Shown here one piece after another: positions 56,794 through 64,000 of a stretch of DNA of 64,000 bases; position 1 is the stretch's first letter; every line of letters begins with the position of its first letter. Both the position numbers and the translations under genes were made by a program. This DNA is from Variovorax sp. dw_308 (GTDB lineage: Bacteria > Pseudomonadota > Gammaproteobacteria > Burkholderiales > Burkholderiaceae_C), in contig NZ_JAATOM010000002.1 in the NCBI RefSeq assembly GCF_019207085.1, forward strand, positions 248,001-312,000, in the 5' to 3' direction. The notes under the pieces are model-generated. The model was not told the origin of the DNA. It worked only from the letters and a program-made list of their open reading frames with translations, and ran no database searches.

Positions 56794-56819
56794 AATCGAA
56801 AAGCCAAAGGAACCGCACC

Positions 56820-57746
56820 ATGGAAGTCGCAGCCGTCATCCTCGTCATCGCCATCATCTTCATCAGCCAGTCGGTCAAGTTCGTGCCTCAGCAGAACGCC
56901 TGGGTGCGCGAGCGGCTGGGCAAATACAACGGGACGATGGCGCCAGGGCCGAACTTCCTGATCCCCTTCATCGACAAGGTGGCCTACAAGCACAGCCTGA
57001 AGGAGATTCCGCTCGACGTGCCCAGCCAGATCTGCATCACGCGCGACAACACGCAACTGCAGGTGGACGGCATCCTCTACTTCCAGGTGACCGACCCGAT
57101 GCGTGCGAGCTACGGATCGTCGAACTACATCGTGGCCGTGACGCAGCTTGCGCAAACCTCGTTGCGCAGCGTGATCGGCAAGCTGGAGCTCGACAAGACT
57201 TTCGAGGAGCGTGACATCATCAACGCGCAGGTGGTTGCCGCGATCGACGAGGCGGCGCTGAACTGGGGGGTGAAGGTGCTGCGCTACGAGATCAAGGACC
57301 TGACGCCGCCGAAGGAGATCTTGCAAGCCATGCAGCGCCAGATCACGGCCGAGCGCGAGAAGCGCGCGCTGATCGCCGCATCGGAAGGCCGCCGCCAGGA
57401 GCAGATCAACATCGCCACCGGCGAGCGCGAGGCTTTCATCGCGCGCTCCGAGGGCGAGAAGCAGGCGCAGATCAACAACGCGCAGGGTGAGGCAGCGGCC
57501 ATCACCGCGGTGGCCGAGGCGACCGCCGGCGCCATCTCGCGCGTGGCGGCCGCCATCCGCGAGCCGGGCGGCGAGCAGGCGGTGCAGCTCAAAGTGGCAG
57601 AGCGCGCCGTGGATGCCTACAGCAAGGTCGCTGCGGACTCCAAGACCACGCTGATCGTGCCCAGCAACATGACCGAGACGGCCGCATTGATCGCATCGGC
57701 GATGCGAATGGTGCAAGCCGGAAAAACGACCCCTTCTGCGGGTTAG
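56820..57746 (+). CDS. Stomatin/paraslipin-like SPFH protein
   Basis: A 308-aa SPFH protein with an N-terminal membrane anchor (VAAVILVIAIIFISQSVKFV) and the prohibitin-homology domain (NAWVRERLGKYNGTMAPGPN, RDNTQLQVDGILYFQVTDP). It ends in a coiled-coil with INIATGEREAFIARSEGEKQ and a conserved C-terminal helix (TTLIVPSNMTETAALIASAM). It forms a membrane-scaffold pair with NfeD. An AAAGGA site lies before the ATG. Confidence 0.94.
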   Translation: MEVAAVILVIAIIFISQSVKFVPQQNAWVRERLGKYNGTMAPGPNFLIPFIDKVAYKHSLKEIPLDVPSQICITRDNTQLQVDGILYFQVTDPMRASYGSSNYIVAVTQLAQTSLRSVIGKLELDKTFEERDIINAQVVAAIDEAALNWGVKVLRYEIKDLTPPKEILQAMQRQITAEREKRALIAASEGRRQEQINIATGEREAFIARSEGEKQAQINNAQGEAAAITAVAEATAGAISRVAAAIREPGGEQAVQLKVAERAVDAYSKVAADSKTTLIVPSNMTETAALIASAMRMVQAGKTTPSAG

Positions 57747-57758
57747 AATCGAAGGCTC

Positions 57759-57849
57759 GGAGCGGTGGATGAGCGGTTTAAGTCGCACGCCTGGAAAGCG
57801 TGTGAGGGTTAATAGCCCTCCGCGGGTTCGAATCCCGCCTGCTCCGCCA
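57759..57849 (+). tRNA. tRNA-Ser (anticodon GGA)
   Basis: A class II tRNA of 91 nt including the encoded CCA. The acceptor stem GGAGCGG pairs with CTGCTCC; the anticodon arm is GCACGCC TGGAAAG CGTGTG with anticodon GGA; a long variable arm (AGGGTTAATAGCCCT) marks serine; the T arm is GCGGGTTCGAATCCCGC. It begins 12 bp after the SPFH stop and is followed by a terminator. Confidence 0.97.
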
Positions 57850-57857
57850 AGATGAAC

Positions 57858-57884
57858 AAAGCCCTTGATTTCAAGGGCTTTTTT
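57858..57884 (+). terminator. Intrinsic terminator after tRNA-Ser
   Basis: AAAGCCCTTGA / TCAAGGGCTTT stem followed by a T-run (TTTTTTC), directly after the CCA end. It fits termination of the tRNA transcript, perhaps also of the nfeD-SPFH message. Confidence 0.9.
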
Positions 57885-58000
57885 CTTTTCTGGGCCTCAC
57901 GGGTTGGAAGTTGTCCGCATGCCAATTGGCCCTGCCTCGACCCATCGAGTTGTGCGGTGGCGGCACGGTTTCGTCGCTGCCAACCCGCACCAAGCCCGCT

Positions 58001-58990
58001 TCAGTTGACCGCCACACCCTTGTCCCGGATCACCTTCCCCCACTTGTCGAAGTCAGTGCGAATGCGCAAGGACATCTGCGCCGGATCGCCATAGGCAGCC
58101 GCCGCCCCCGCCTTCACCAGGCGTTCCTGCACGTCCTTGTCCGCCAGGATCTTCTTCACCTCGCCGCTCACACGGTCCACTACCGGCTTGGGAGTGCCGG
58201 CCGGCGCCAGCAGACCACCCCACGAGACGGCGTCGAACCCCTTGAATCCTTGCTCCGCAATCGTCTTCACATCCGGCAGTTGCACGATGCGCTGCGGCGA
58301 ACCGACGGCGATGGCGCGCAGCTTGCCGGACTGGATGTGCGGCAACGCAGCCACCAGGTCGGCATACATCACCGGCACCTGGCCGCCCAGCAGGTCGGTC
58401 ACGGCGGGCGTGCCGCCCTTGTAGGCGATGTGCTGCATGTCGAAGCCGCCCAGGTCCTTGAGCATCTCCATCGTGAGGTGGCCGAAGCTGCCCGGGCCGG
58501 AGCTGGTGTAGTTGAGCTGGCCTTTCTCGGCCTTCGCCTTGGCGATCAGGTCGGCCAAGGTCTTCACGTCGGGCAGCACGGCGGGATTGACCACCACGAC
58601 GATCGGCAGGTCGTACACGCTGGCAACGGGTGCGAAGTCCTTGGCCATGTCGTAGCCTGCCGACTTGTACAGGTGGGGCGCCAGCAGCGTGGGCGTGGCG
58701 AGCATCATCAGCGTGTAGCCGTCGGGCGCGCTCTTGGCCACGAACTGTGCGGCGATGGTGCCTGACGCGCCGGCGCGGTTCTCCACCACCACTGGCTGCT
58801 TGAGCCGCTCGGCGAGCTTCTGGCCGACCACGCGCGAGGCGGTGTCGGTCGGGCCGCCGGGCGGGAAAGGAACGATCAGCTTGATCGGGCGGGCTGGCCA
58901 ATCCTGCGCGGAGGCAGGCGCAGCCGCAACGACGGCCAGCGAGGCCAGGGCGATCGCCAGGGTGCGGCGGGTGAAGGTATCGAATCTCAT
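58001..58990 (-). CDS. Bug-family tripartite tricarboxylate-type solute receptor
   Basis: Periplasmic binding protein of 329 aa (TctC/Bug family). The signal peptide (TLAIALASLAVVAAAPASA) precedes QDWPARPIKLIVPFPPGGPT, the hallmark N-terminus, with RAGASGTIAAQFVAKSAPDG further on. These proteins bind small carboxylates and are very numerous in Comamonadaceae and Bordetella; no TctAB partner is nearby. It ends the leftward catabolic operon, 34 nt behind the CoA-transferase, and probably binds its substrate. Confidence 0.94.
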   Translation of the reverse strand: MRFDTFTRRTLAIALASLAVVAAAPASAQDWPARPIKLIVPFPPGGPTDTASRVVGQKLAERLKQPVVVENRAGASGTIAAQFVAKSAPDGYTLMMLATPTLLAPHLYKSAGYDMAKDFAPVASVYDLPIVVVVNPAVLPDVKTLADLIAKAKAEKGQLNYTSSGPGSFGHLTMEMLKDLGGFDMQHIAYKGGTPAVTDLLGGQVPVMYADLVAALPHIQSGKLRAIAVGSPQRIVQLPDVKTIAEQGFKGFDAVSWGGLLAPAGTPKPVVDRVSGEVKKILADKDVQERLVKAGAAAAYGDPAQMSLRIRTDFDKWGKVIRDKGVAVN

Positions 58991-59024
58991 CAGGAAGTCT
59001 CGTTTCAGGAAATCAGAAGTGAAG

Positions 59025-60302
59025 CTACAGGACGCCGCCCTGCCGGAGCGCGGCAATGGCTTGCGCGTCCATGCCCAGCAGTTGGCCGAGCACGCGATCC
59101 GTGTCCTGCGCGAGCAGCGGCGGGGCGGCGCGCACGGGCATGCGCTGGCCGTCGATGCGGTAAGGCGGCGCCATCACTTGCACCGTGCCGGTCTCGGGGT
59201 TGGGAAGCTCGGCCAGCAGGCCCGCCTCGGTGCTGCGCGGGGACTGCAGGGCCTCCAGCAGGCCCAGCACTTCGCCGCAGGGAATGCCGGCCGCCGTCAT
59301 GCGCGTCAGCAGCAGCTCGCGCGGGCGGCGGGCCAGTTCGGCGCGCAGCGCGGGCAGCAGCTCGTGACGGTTGCTGGAACGGGCCAGGTTCGTGGCGAAG
59401 CGCTCGTCGGTCGCCAGGTCCGGCCGCTCCAGCACCTCGCTGCAGAAGCGCTGGTACTGCGCGTTGTTGCCCACGGTGATGACCACCGGGCCGTCTGCCG
59501 CGTCGAAAACGCCGTAAGGCACGATGGAAGGATGCGCGTTGCCGTACTTGGGCGGGTCGTTGCCCATCAGCAGCGCCTCCATGCCGTAGTAGGCGGTGAT
59601 CATCAGGCCGCAGTCGTACAGCGCCATCTCGACATGCCTGCCCTGCCCCGTGCGCTCGCGATCGAACAGGGCCGCCAGGATTGCCTGCGCCGAGTACATG
59701 CCGGTGAACATGTCCACCGCCGCCACGCCGAACTTGAGGGGACCCTGCCCTTCCTCGCCGTTGAGCGCCATCAGGCCGGCCTCGCCCTGCACCACGAGGT
59801 CGTAGCCGGGGCGCGCGGCCTCGGGGCCGTCGGTGCGGTAGCCGGTGATGGAGCAGTAGACGACGGCCGGGTTGATGGCCTTCACCGACTCGTAGTCCAG
59901 CCCCATCTTCGCGATGCCGCCGAACTTGAAGTTCTGGATGACCACGTCGCTCTTCGCGGCCAGTTCGCGCACCAGGCGCTGGCCCTCGGGCTTCTGCAGG
60001 TCCACGCCCACCGACTGCTTGTTGCGGTTGGCGCTGTTGAAGTAGGCGGTGTTACGCGAGCCCACACGCAGGCCCCAGTCGCGCGTGTCGTCGCCACGGC
60101 CAGGGTGCTCGATCTTGATGACCTCCGCACCCAGGTCGCCCAGCGCCTGGGCGCACATGGGGCCGGCCAGCACGCGCGACAGGTCCAGCACCCGCACGCC
60201 TGCGAGCGGCAGGCGGGCTTCCGCGGTCGCGCCTGCGAGCGGCAGGCGGGCTTCCGCGGTCGCGCCCGCGAGCGGCAGGCGGGCTTCGCCGGCCACGCTC
60301 AT
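59025..60302 (-). CDS. CaiB/BaiF (class III) CoA-transferase
   Basis: Transfers CoA between carboxylates, 425 aa. Family features: VRVLDLSRVLAGPMCAQALG, IKIEHPGRGDDTRDWG, NRNKQSVGVDLQKPEGQ and a catalytic aspartate in FGVAAVDMFTGMYSA. The N-terminus is unusual: the segment AEARLPLAGAT is present about three times because of a 33-bp DNA repeat; normal members have one. The ATG overlaps the enoyl-CoA hydratase stop by 4 nt. Confidence 0.93.
   Translation of the reverse strand: MSVAGEARLPLAGATAEARLPLAGATAEARLPLAGVRVLDLSRVLAGPMCAQALGDLGAEVIKIEHPGRGDDTRDWGLRVGSRNTAYFNSANRNKQSVGVDLQKPEGQRLVRELAAKSDVVIQNFKFGGIAKMGLDYESVKAINPAVVYCSITGYRTDGPEAARPGYDLVVQGEAGLMALNGEEGQGPLKFGVAAVDMFTGMYSAQAILAALFDRERTGQGRHVEMALYDCGLMITAYYGMEALLMGNDPPKYGNAHPSIVPYGVFDAADGPVVITVGNNAQYQRFCSEVLERPDLATDERFATNLARSSNRHELLPALRAELARRPRELLLTRMTAAGIPCGEVLGLLEALQSPRSTEAGLLAELPNPETGTVQVMAPPYRIDGQRMPVRAAPPLLAQDTDRVLGQLLGMDAQAIAALRQGGVL
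60199..60290. repeat. 33-bp tandem repeat in the CoA-transferase gene
   Basis: Two full and one partial (26-nt) unit: 60199-60231, 60232-60264 and 60265-60290, each starting CCTGCGAGCGGCAGGCGGGC or with one change (CCCGCG). It codes in frame for eleven residues per unit at the protein N-terminus. Confidence 0.93.
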
Positions 60303-61111
60303 CGCTTGCTCCGCAGCGGCACGAAATCGGGCGTCTGCTTGGCCAGGAAGGCATCGATGCCCGCTGCTGATTCCGCGCTGCCCTGAGCCTCGACCATGAA
60401 CCCGGCCTCGCGGTCGAGTTGCGCGTCCAGCGTGCTCGACACCGCCTCGCGGCACAGCGTCTTGATGCGCGCCATCGCCTGCTCGGGGCCGCCCGCCAGG
60501 CGCGTGGCCAGCGCGATGGCCTCGGCGTCGGCGCCGCCGGGTTCGGTGAGCCGGTTGACCACGCCCAGGGCGTGCAGACGCTCGGCACCGATGCGGTCGC
60601 CGGTCAGGCACATCTCGGTCAGCAACTGGCGCGGCAGCACCTGCGCCAGGAAGGCGGTGGCGCCGCCATCGGGCGTCAGGCCCACCTTCACATAGGCCAC
60701 CGAGAAGCTCGCATCGCGCGCGGCCACGAGCAGGTCGCAGCCCAACGCCATCGACAACCCGGCGCCGGCCGCGCCACCCTCCACCGCCGCGACGACGGGC
60801 TTGGGAAAGTCGCGCAGCAGGCGCACCAGGCCGTGCAGGCCTTCGAGCTTTTCGAGACGTTGCTCGATCGTGAGCAGGCGGCGGGTGGCGAGCGTGTTCA
60901 GGTCGCCGCCGGAGCAGAAGTAGCCGTCGGCGCCGGTCAGCACCACGGCGCCCACGGTGGCATCGGTGCTGGCAGATGCAAGCGCCTCGGCCAGCGCGGC
61001 GTAAAGGCCGGGGCTGATCGCGTTGCGCTTGCCGGGCGTGTGGATGGCCAGCACCAGCACCGGGCCTTCGCGGCGCACGAGGATGGGGGGAACGGTGGTG
61101 GTCCCGGTCAT
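60299..61111 (-). CDS. Enoyl-CoA hydratase/isomerase
   Basis: Crotonase-family protein, 270 aa. It has PGKRNAISPGLYAALAEAL, the oxyanion-hole segment GYFCSGGDLNTLA and VAAVEGGAAGAGLSMALGCD. It hydrates an enoyl-CoA made by the neighbouring dehydrogenases. The start (MTGTTTVPPILVRREG) overlaps the upstream acyl-CoA dehydrogenase stop by 4 nt. Confidence 0.93.
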   Translation of the reverse strand: MTGTTTVPPILVRREGPVLVLAIHTPGKRNAISPGLYAALAEALASASTDATVGAVVLTGADGYFCSGGDLNTLATRRLLTIEQRLEKLEGLHGLVRLLRDFPKPVVAAVEGGAAGAGLSMALGCDLLVAARDASFSVAYVKVGLTPDGGATAFLAQVLPRQLLTEMCLTGDRIGAERLHALGVVNRLTEPGGADAEAIALATRLAGGPEQAMARIKTLCREAVSSTLDAQLDREAGFMVEAQGSAESAAGIDAFLAKQTPDFVPLRSKR

Positions 61112-62250
61112 TGCAGGGTCTCCTGGCCCAGCGCGATGTAGCGCGCCAGATGATGGTCTTCGTCGCCGAGCTGGTGGTCGATCATCACCAGTCGCTTGGC
61201 GTAGTGCGACAGCGGCAGCTCCCAGGTCATGCCGATGCCGCCGTGAAGCTGGATGCATTCCTCCGCGACGCGGGTGCCGATGCGGCCGATGCTGTACTTG
61301 GCGGCAGACAGCGCCTTCTCGCGGCCGATGCGCTCGCCACCGTCGATCGCGGCGGCGGCGTTGATGACGGCCGAGCGCGCCTGCTCGATCTCCAGCAGCA
61401 GGTCGGCCATGCGGTGCTGCAGTGCCTGGAAGCTGCCGATGGGCACGCCGAACTGCTTGCGGATGCGCAGGTATTCCAGCGTGTCGCGCTTGGCGACTTC
61501 CATCGCACCCAGCGATTCCGCGGCCAGCGCCAGCAGGCCCCAGCCGACCGCGTGCTCGAGCACCGGCGCGCCTGCCCCCTCGGTGCCCAGCAGCGCATCG
61601 GCACCCACGCGCGCGCCTTGCAGCGTCAACTCGGCGGCGCGCCCGCCGTCGATCTTCGTGTAGTCACGCCAGGCCAGGCCCGGCGCATCTGACGGCACCA
61701 GGAACAGCGAGATGCCGTCCGCATCGTCGTCGGCGCCACGCGTGCGCGCCGACACCAGCAACAAGCCGGCCTGCGCGCCCTGTTGCACCACCGCCTTCGC
61801 GCCGTCCAGCACCCAGCCATCGCCGGAGCGCTCGGCCTTCGTGGCGACCAACGTGGCCTCGTAATGCGAGCCCGGTTCCTCGTGCGCCAGCGCGGCCAAG
61901 GTGCTGCCGTCGATCAGCGAAGCGATGCGCTCCTTCTGCCCTGCGCTGCCGGCCTGCGCGATGGCGCGGCCGACAACTAGCGCGCCGAGGAATGGCTCCA
62001 CCACCAGACCCTTGCCAAGGCTCTCGAAGACAACGGCCACGTCGAAGCCGGCCCCGCCGAAGCCGCCCACCTCCTCGGGAAACAGCGCGCCCAGGGCCCC
62101 AATTTCTGCCAGCTGCGACCAGTGTTCGCGGCTGTAGCCCTCGTCGCTTTTCGCAATGCGGTCTCGCGTGCCGAATGCGTATTGCTCCGCAATGAAGCGG
62201 TCCAGCGAATCCGCCAGCATGCGGCGGTCGTCGGTGTGTTCGAAGTTCAT
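61108..62250 (-). CDS. Acyl-CoA dehydrogenase
   Basis: FAD-dependent acyl-CoA dehydrogenase, 380 aa. Conserved stretches are LGALFPEEVGGFGGAGFD, AALAHEEPGSHYEATLVAT and ECIQLHGGIGMTWELPLSHY. It pairs with the second dehydrogenase encoded just upstream, 13 bp away; such two-gene sets act on branched, cyclic or steroid-like acyl-CoAs as heteromers in some bacteria, which is possible here. Confidence 0.93.
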   Translation of the reverse strand: MNFEHTDDRRMLADSLDRFIAEQYAFGTRDRIAKSDEGYSREHWSQLAEIGALGALFPEEVGGFGGAGFDVAVVFESLGKGLVVEPFLGALVVGRAIAQAGSAGQKERIASLIDGSTLAALAHEEPGSHYEATLVATKAERSGDGWVLDGAKAVVQQGAQAGLLLVSARTRGADDDADGISLFLVPSDAPGLAWRDYTKIDGGRAAELTLQGARVGADALLGTEGAGAPVLEHAVGWGLLALAAESLGAMEVAKRDTLEYLRIRKQFGVPIGSFQALQHRMADLLLEIEQARSAVINAAAAIDGGERIGREKALSAAKYSIGRIGTRVAEECIQLHGGIGMTWELPLSHYAKRLVMIDHQLGDEDHHLARYIALGQETLQ

Positions 62251-62263
62251 GGTGTCGCTTCCC

Positions 62264-63460
62264 TCACAGGCCCAGGATCATCTTGGAGATGATGTTCTTC
62301 TGGATTTCGTTGGAGCCGCCGAAGATCGACAGCTTGCGGTTGTTGAAGTACAGCGAGGCCGCCGGCGCCGCCTCGGCCGGGCCGACCGGCGCTTCGTCAT
62401 GGCCTTCGTGCAACGCGGCCTCGATGAAGGGCTGCGCATACGGCCCCATCGCCCGGCGCGCCAGAGAGGAGATTTCCTGCCGGATCTCGGTGCCGCGGAT
62501 CTTGAGCATGGAGCTTTCCGCGCCCGGCACGCCGCCACCGGCGACGGCGGCGATCACGCGCAGGTTGGTCGTCTTCATGTTCTCCAGGTCGATCTCGACC
62601 TTGGCAAGGCGGGCCGCGAACTGCGGGTCCTGCGCCAGCGGGCGGCCGTTGCGCCGGACCTTGCCGGCGATGCGCTTGAGCTTTTCCAGCGCCGCGACGG
62701 AGAAGCCCACGCCCGCGATGTTGGTGCGTTCGTAGGTCAGCAGGAACTTGGCATAGGTCCAGCCCTTGTCCTGCTCGCCGACCAGGTTCTCGGCGGGCAC
62801 CCGCACGTCGTTGAAGAACACTTCGTTGACCTCGTGCTCGCCCTCCAGCGTGATGATGGGCCGCACCTCGACGCCGGGCGAATTCATGTCGACCAGCAGG
62901 AAGCTGATGCCCGACTGCGCCTTGGCTTCCCTGTTGGTGCGCACCAGGCAGAAGATCATGTTGGCGTAGTGGCCCAGCGTGGTCCAGGTCTTCTGGCCGT
63001 TGACGATGTAGTGGTCGCCGTCCCGAACCGCCGTGGTCTTGACGGACGCCAGGTCCGAGCCAGAGCCCGGCTCGGAGTAGCCCTGGCACCACCAGTCCTC
63101 GCCATTCAGGATGCGGGGCAGCCAATGCTGCTTCTGCGCCTCGCTGCCGTACTTGATGAGCACCGGCCCCAGCATGTTCAGGCCGAAGGGCACGATGCGC
63201 GGCGCGCCGGCCAGCGCGCACTCGTTCTCGAAGATGAACTTCTGCACCGGGCTCCAGCCCGGCCCGCCGTACTGCTCGGGCCAGTGGTTGGCCAGCCAGC
63301 CGCGCGCATGCAGGATGGCATGCCACTGCAGCATGTCGTCACGCGTCAGGCGCAGCCCGTTCTTCACCTTGTGCGAAAGCCGCTCGGGCAACTTGTCGCG
63401 CAGGAAGTGCAGCACCTCGCCGCGGAACGCTTCTTCTTCGGGAGTGAACTTCAGGTCCAT
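62264..63460 (-). CDS. Acyl-CoA dehydrogenase
   Basis: Second acyl-CoA dehydrogenase of the operon, 398 aa. N-terminus MDLKFTPEEEAFRGEVLHFL; CoA/FAD motifs WWCQGYSEPGSGSDLASVKT and VNGQKTWTTLGHYA; C-terminal SIFGGSNEIQKNIISKMILG. It is of the FadE17/26-like kind. It sits between the thiolase and the first dehydrogenase and is probably co-transcribed. Confidence 0.93.
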   Translation of the reverse strand: MDLKFTPEEEAFRGEVLHFLRDKLPERLSHKVKNGLRLTRDDMLQWHAILHARGWLANHWPEQYGGPGWSPVQKFIFENECALAGAPRIVPFGLNMLGPVLIKYGSEAQKQHWLPRILNGEDWWCQGYSEPGSGSDLASVKTTAVRDGDHYIVNGQKTWTTLGHYANMIFCLVRTNREAKAQSGISFLLVDMNSPGVEVRPIITLEGEHEVNEVFFNDVRVPAENLVGEQDKGWTYAKFLLTYERTNIAGVGFSVAALEKLKRIAGKVRRNGRPLAQDPQFAARLAKVEIDLENMKTTNLRVIAAVAGGGVPGAESSMLKIRGTEIRQEISSLARRAMGPYAQPFIEAALHEGHDEAPVGPAEAAPAASLYFNNRKLSIFGGSNEIQKNIISKMILGL

Positions 63461-63476
63461 GCCGTGGCCTTTTGCT

Positions 63477-64000
63477 TCAGAAGATCTCGAACAGGCCCGC
63501 CGCGCCCATGCCGCCGGCGATGCACATCGTCACCACGCCCCACTTGGCCTTGCGGCGGCGCCCTTCAAGCAGGATGTGGCCGGCCAGCCGCGCACCGGTC
63601 ATGCCGAAGGGGTGGCCGATGGAGATGGCGCCCCCGTCCACGTTCAGGCGCCCGGCCGGAATGCCCAGCGTCTGCTGGCAGTAGATGGACTGCGAGGCGA
63701 AGGCTTCGTTGAGTTCCCACAGGTCGATGTCCTGCACCGTGAGGCCGAAGCGCTGCAGCAGCTTGGGCACCGCGAACACCGGGCCGATGCCCATCTCATC
63801 GGGCTCGCAGCCGGCCACCGCCATGCCGCGGAAGGCGCCGAGTGGCTGCAGGCCGAGGCGCTCGGCTTCCTTCGCTTCCATCATCACGCAGGCGCTGGCG
63901 CCATCGGACAGTTGCGAGGCGTTGCCCGCGGTGATGAACTTGTCGGCGCCCTTCACCGGCGCCAGCTTGGCCAGCGACTCGTAGGTGGTGCCGGCGCGGT
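63477..64000 (-). CDS. Acetyl-CoA acetyltransferase/thiolase (5' end outside window)
   Basis: C-terminal part of a thiolase, about 174 residues visible. It has [36 protein letters not shown] (the catalytic GHP histidine) and the last catalytic cysteine in [12 protein letters not shown]. It would release acetyl-CoA or propionyl-CoA at the end of a beta-oxidation cycle. The reading frame is open to the window edge, so the start and the first active cysteine are not seen. Confidence 0.93.
   Translation of the reverse strand, partial: RAGTTYESLAKLAPVKGADKFITAGNASQLSDGASACVMMEAKEAERLGLQPLGAFRGMAVAGCEPDEMGIGPVFAVPKLLQRFGLTVQDIDLWELNEAFASQSIYCQQTLGIPAGRLNVDGGAISIGHPFGMTGARLAGHILLEGRRRKAKWGVVTMCIAGGMGAAGLFEIF

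Noticed and set aside
60199..60290. Possible CRISPR array in the tandem repeat of the CoA-transferase gene
   Set aside because: Units are directly contiguous, in frame and coding; there are no spacers and no cas genes.

Overview
The window looks like a chromosomal stretch of a high-GC betaproteobacterium of the Comamonadaceae (Variovorax/Acidovorax-like). The signs are a Bug-type solute receptor, a class III CoA-transferase/acyl-CoA dehydrogenase catabolic cluster, a compact rimP-nusA-infB-rbfA-truB-typA block, paired ratA/rnfH beside smpB, and several copies of a GC-rich intergenic palindrome typical of that family. This assignment is from gene content and style only; no search was run. Many starts are GTG or TTG, and many gene pairs overlap by the 4-nt ATGA/GTGA pattern.

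Layout. 1-7.3 kb: a FixJ/LuxR-type response regulator (cut by the window edge) and its histidine kinase, divergent from a PhyH-family dioxygenase and an acyl-CoA ligase, then a short OpgH-like glucosyltransferase coupled to a cytochrome b561. 7.4-9.9 kb: a SWIM-SNF2 helicase with a one-base frameshift. 10.4-19.4 kb: the most striking region, a four-gene Wadjet-type (jetABCD, TIGR02677/02678/02680/02679-like) plasmid-defence operon whose fifth gene resembles a sigma-70/ECF factor. 19.4-23.4 kb: guaA and guaB separated by a VapBC-type toxin-antitoxin pair. 23.5-27.8 kb: a DUF4124 protein, rnfH, ratA, smpB, a lipoprotein, an EamA transporter and an unknown exported protein. 27.8-36.9 kb: the translation operon, with a REP-like pair inside truB, an unexpected small exported-protein gene between infB and rbfA, and a leader that carries a consensus -10 followed at once by an intrinsic terminator. 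37-44 kb: an MFS transporter and yejABEF, with a 128-nt inverted repeat inside the yej operon. 44-45.7 kb: fabI and a periplasmic-type ATP-dependent DNA ligase.

45.7-53.9 kb: a phosphonate (2-aminoethylphosphonate type) cluster: phnX, a FAD oxidase, an ABC importer and, divergently, a GntR regulator, a PhnZ-like HD oxygenase and an EamA membrane protein. No PhnW transaminase is present, so the FAD oxidase probably supplies phosphonoacetaldehyde. 54-57.8 kb: an Orn/Lys/Arg decarboxylase, NfeD plus a stomatin-like protein, and tRNA-Ser(GGA) with a terminator. 58-64 kb: a catabolic operon read leftward (thiolase, two acyl-CoA dehydrogenases, enoyl-CoA hydratase, CoA-transferase, Bug receptor) for an unidentified carboxylate.

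The window is almost fully coding. The only stretch over 300 bases without a secure gene is 9941-10451, upstream of the Wadjet operon.
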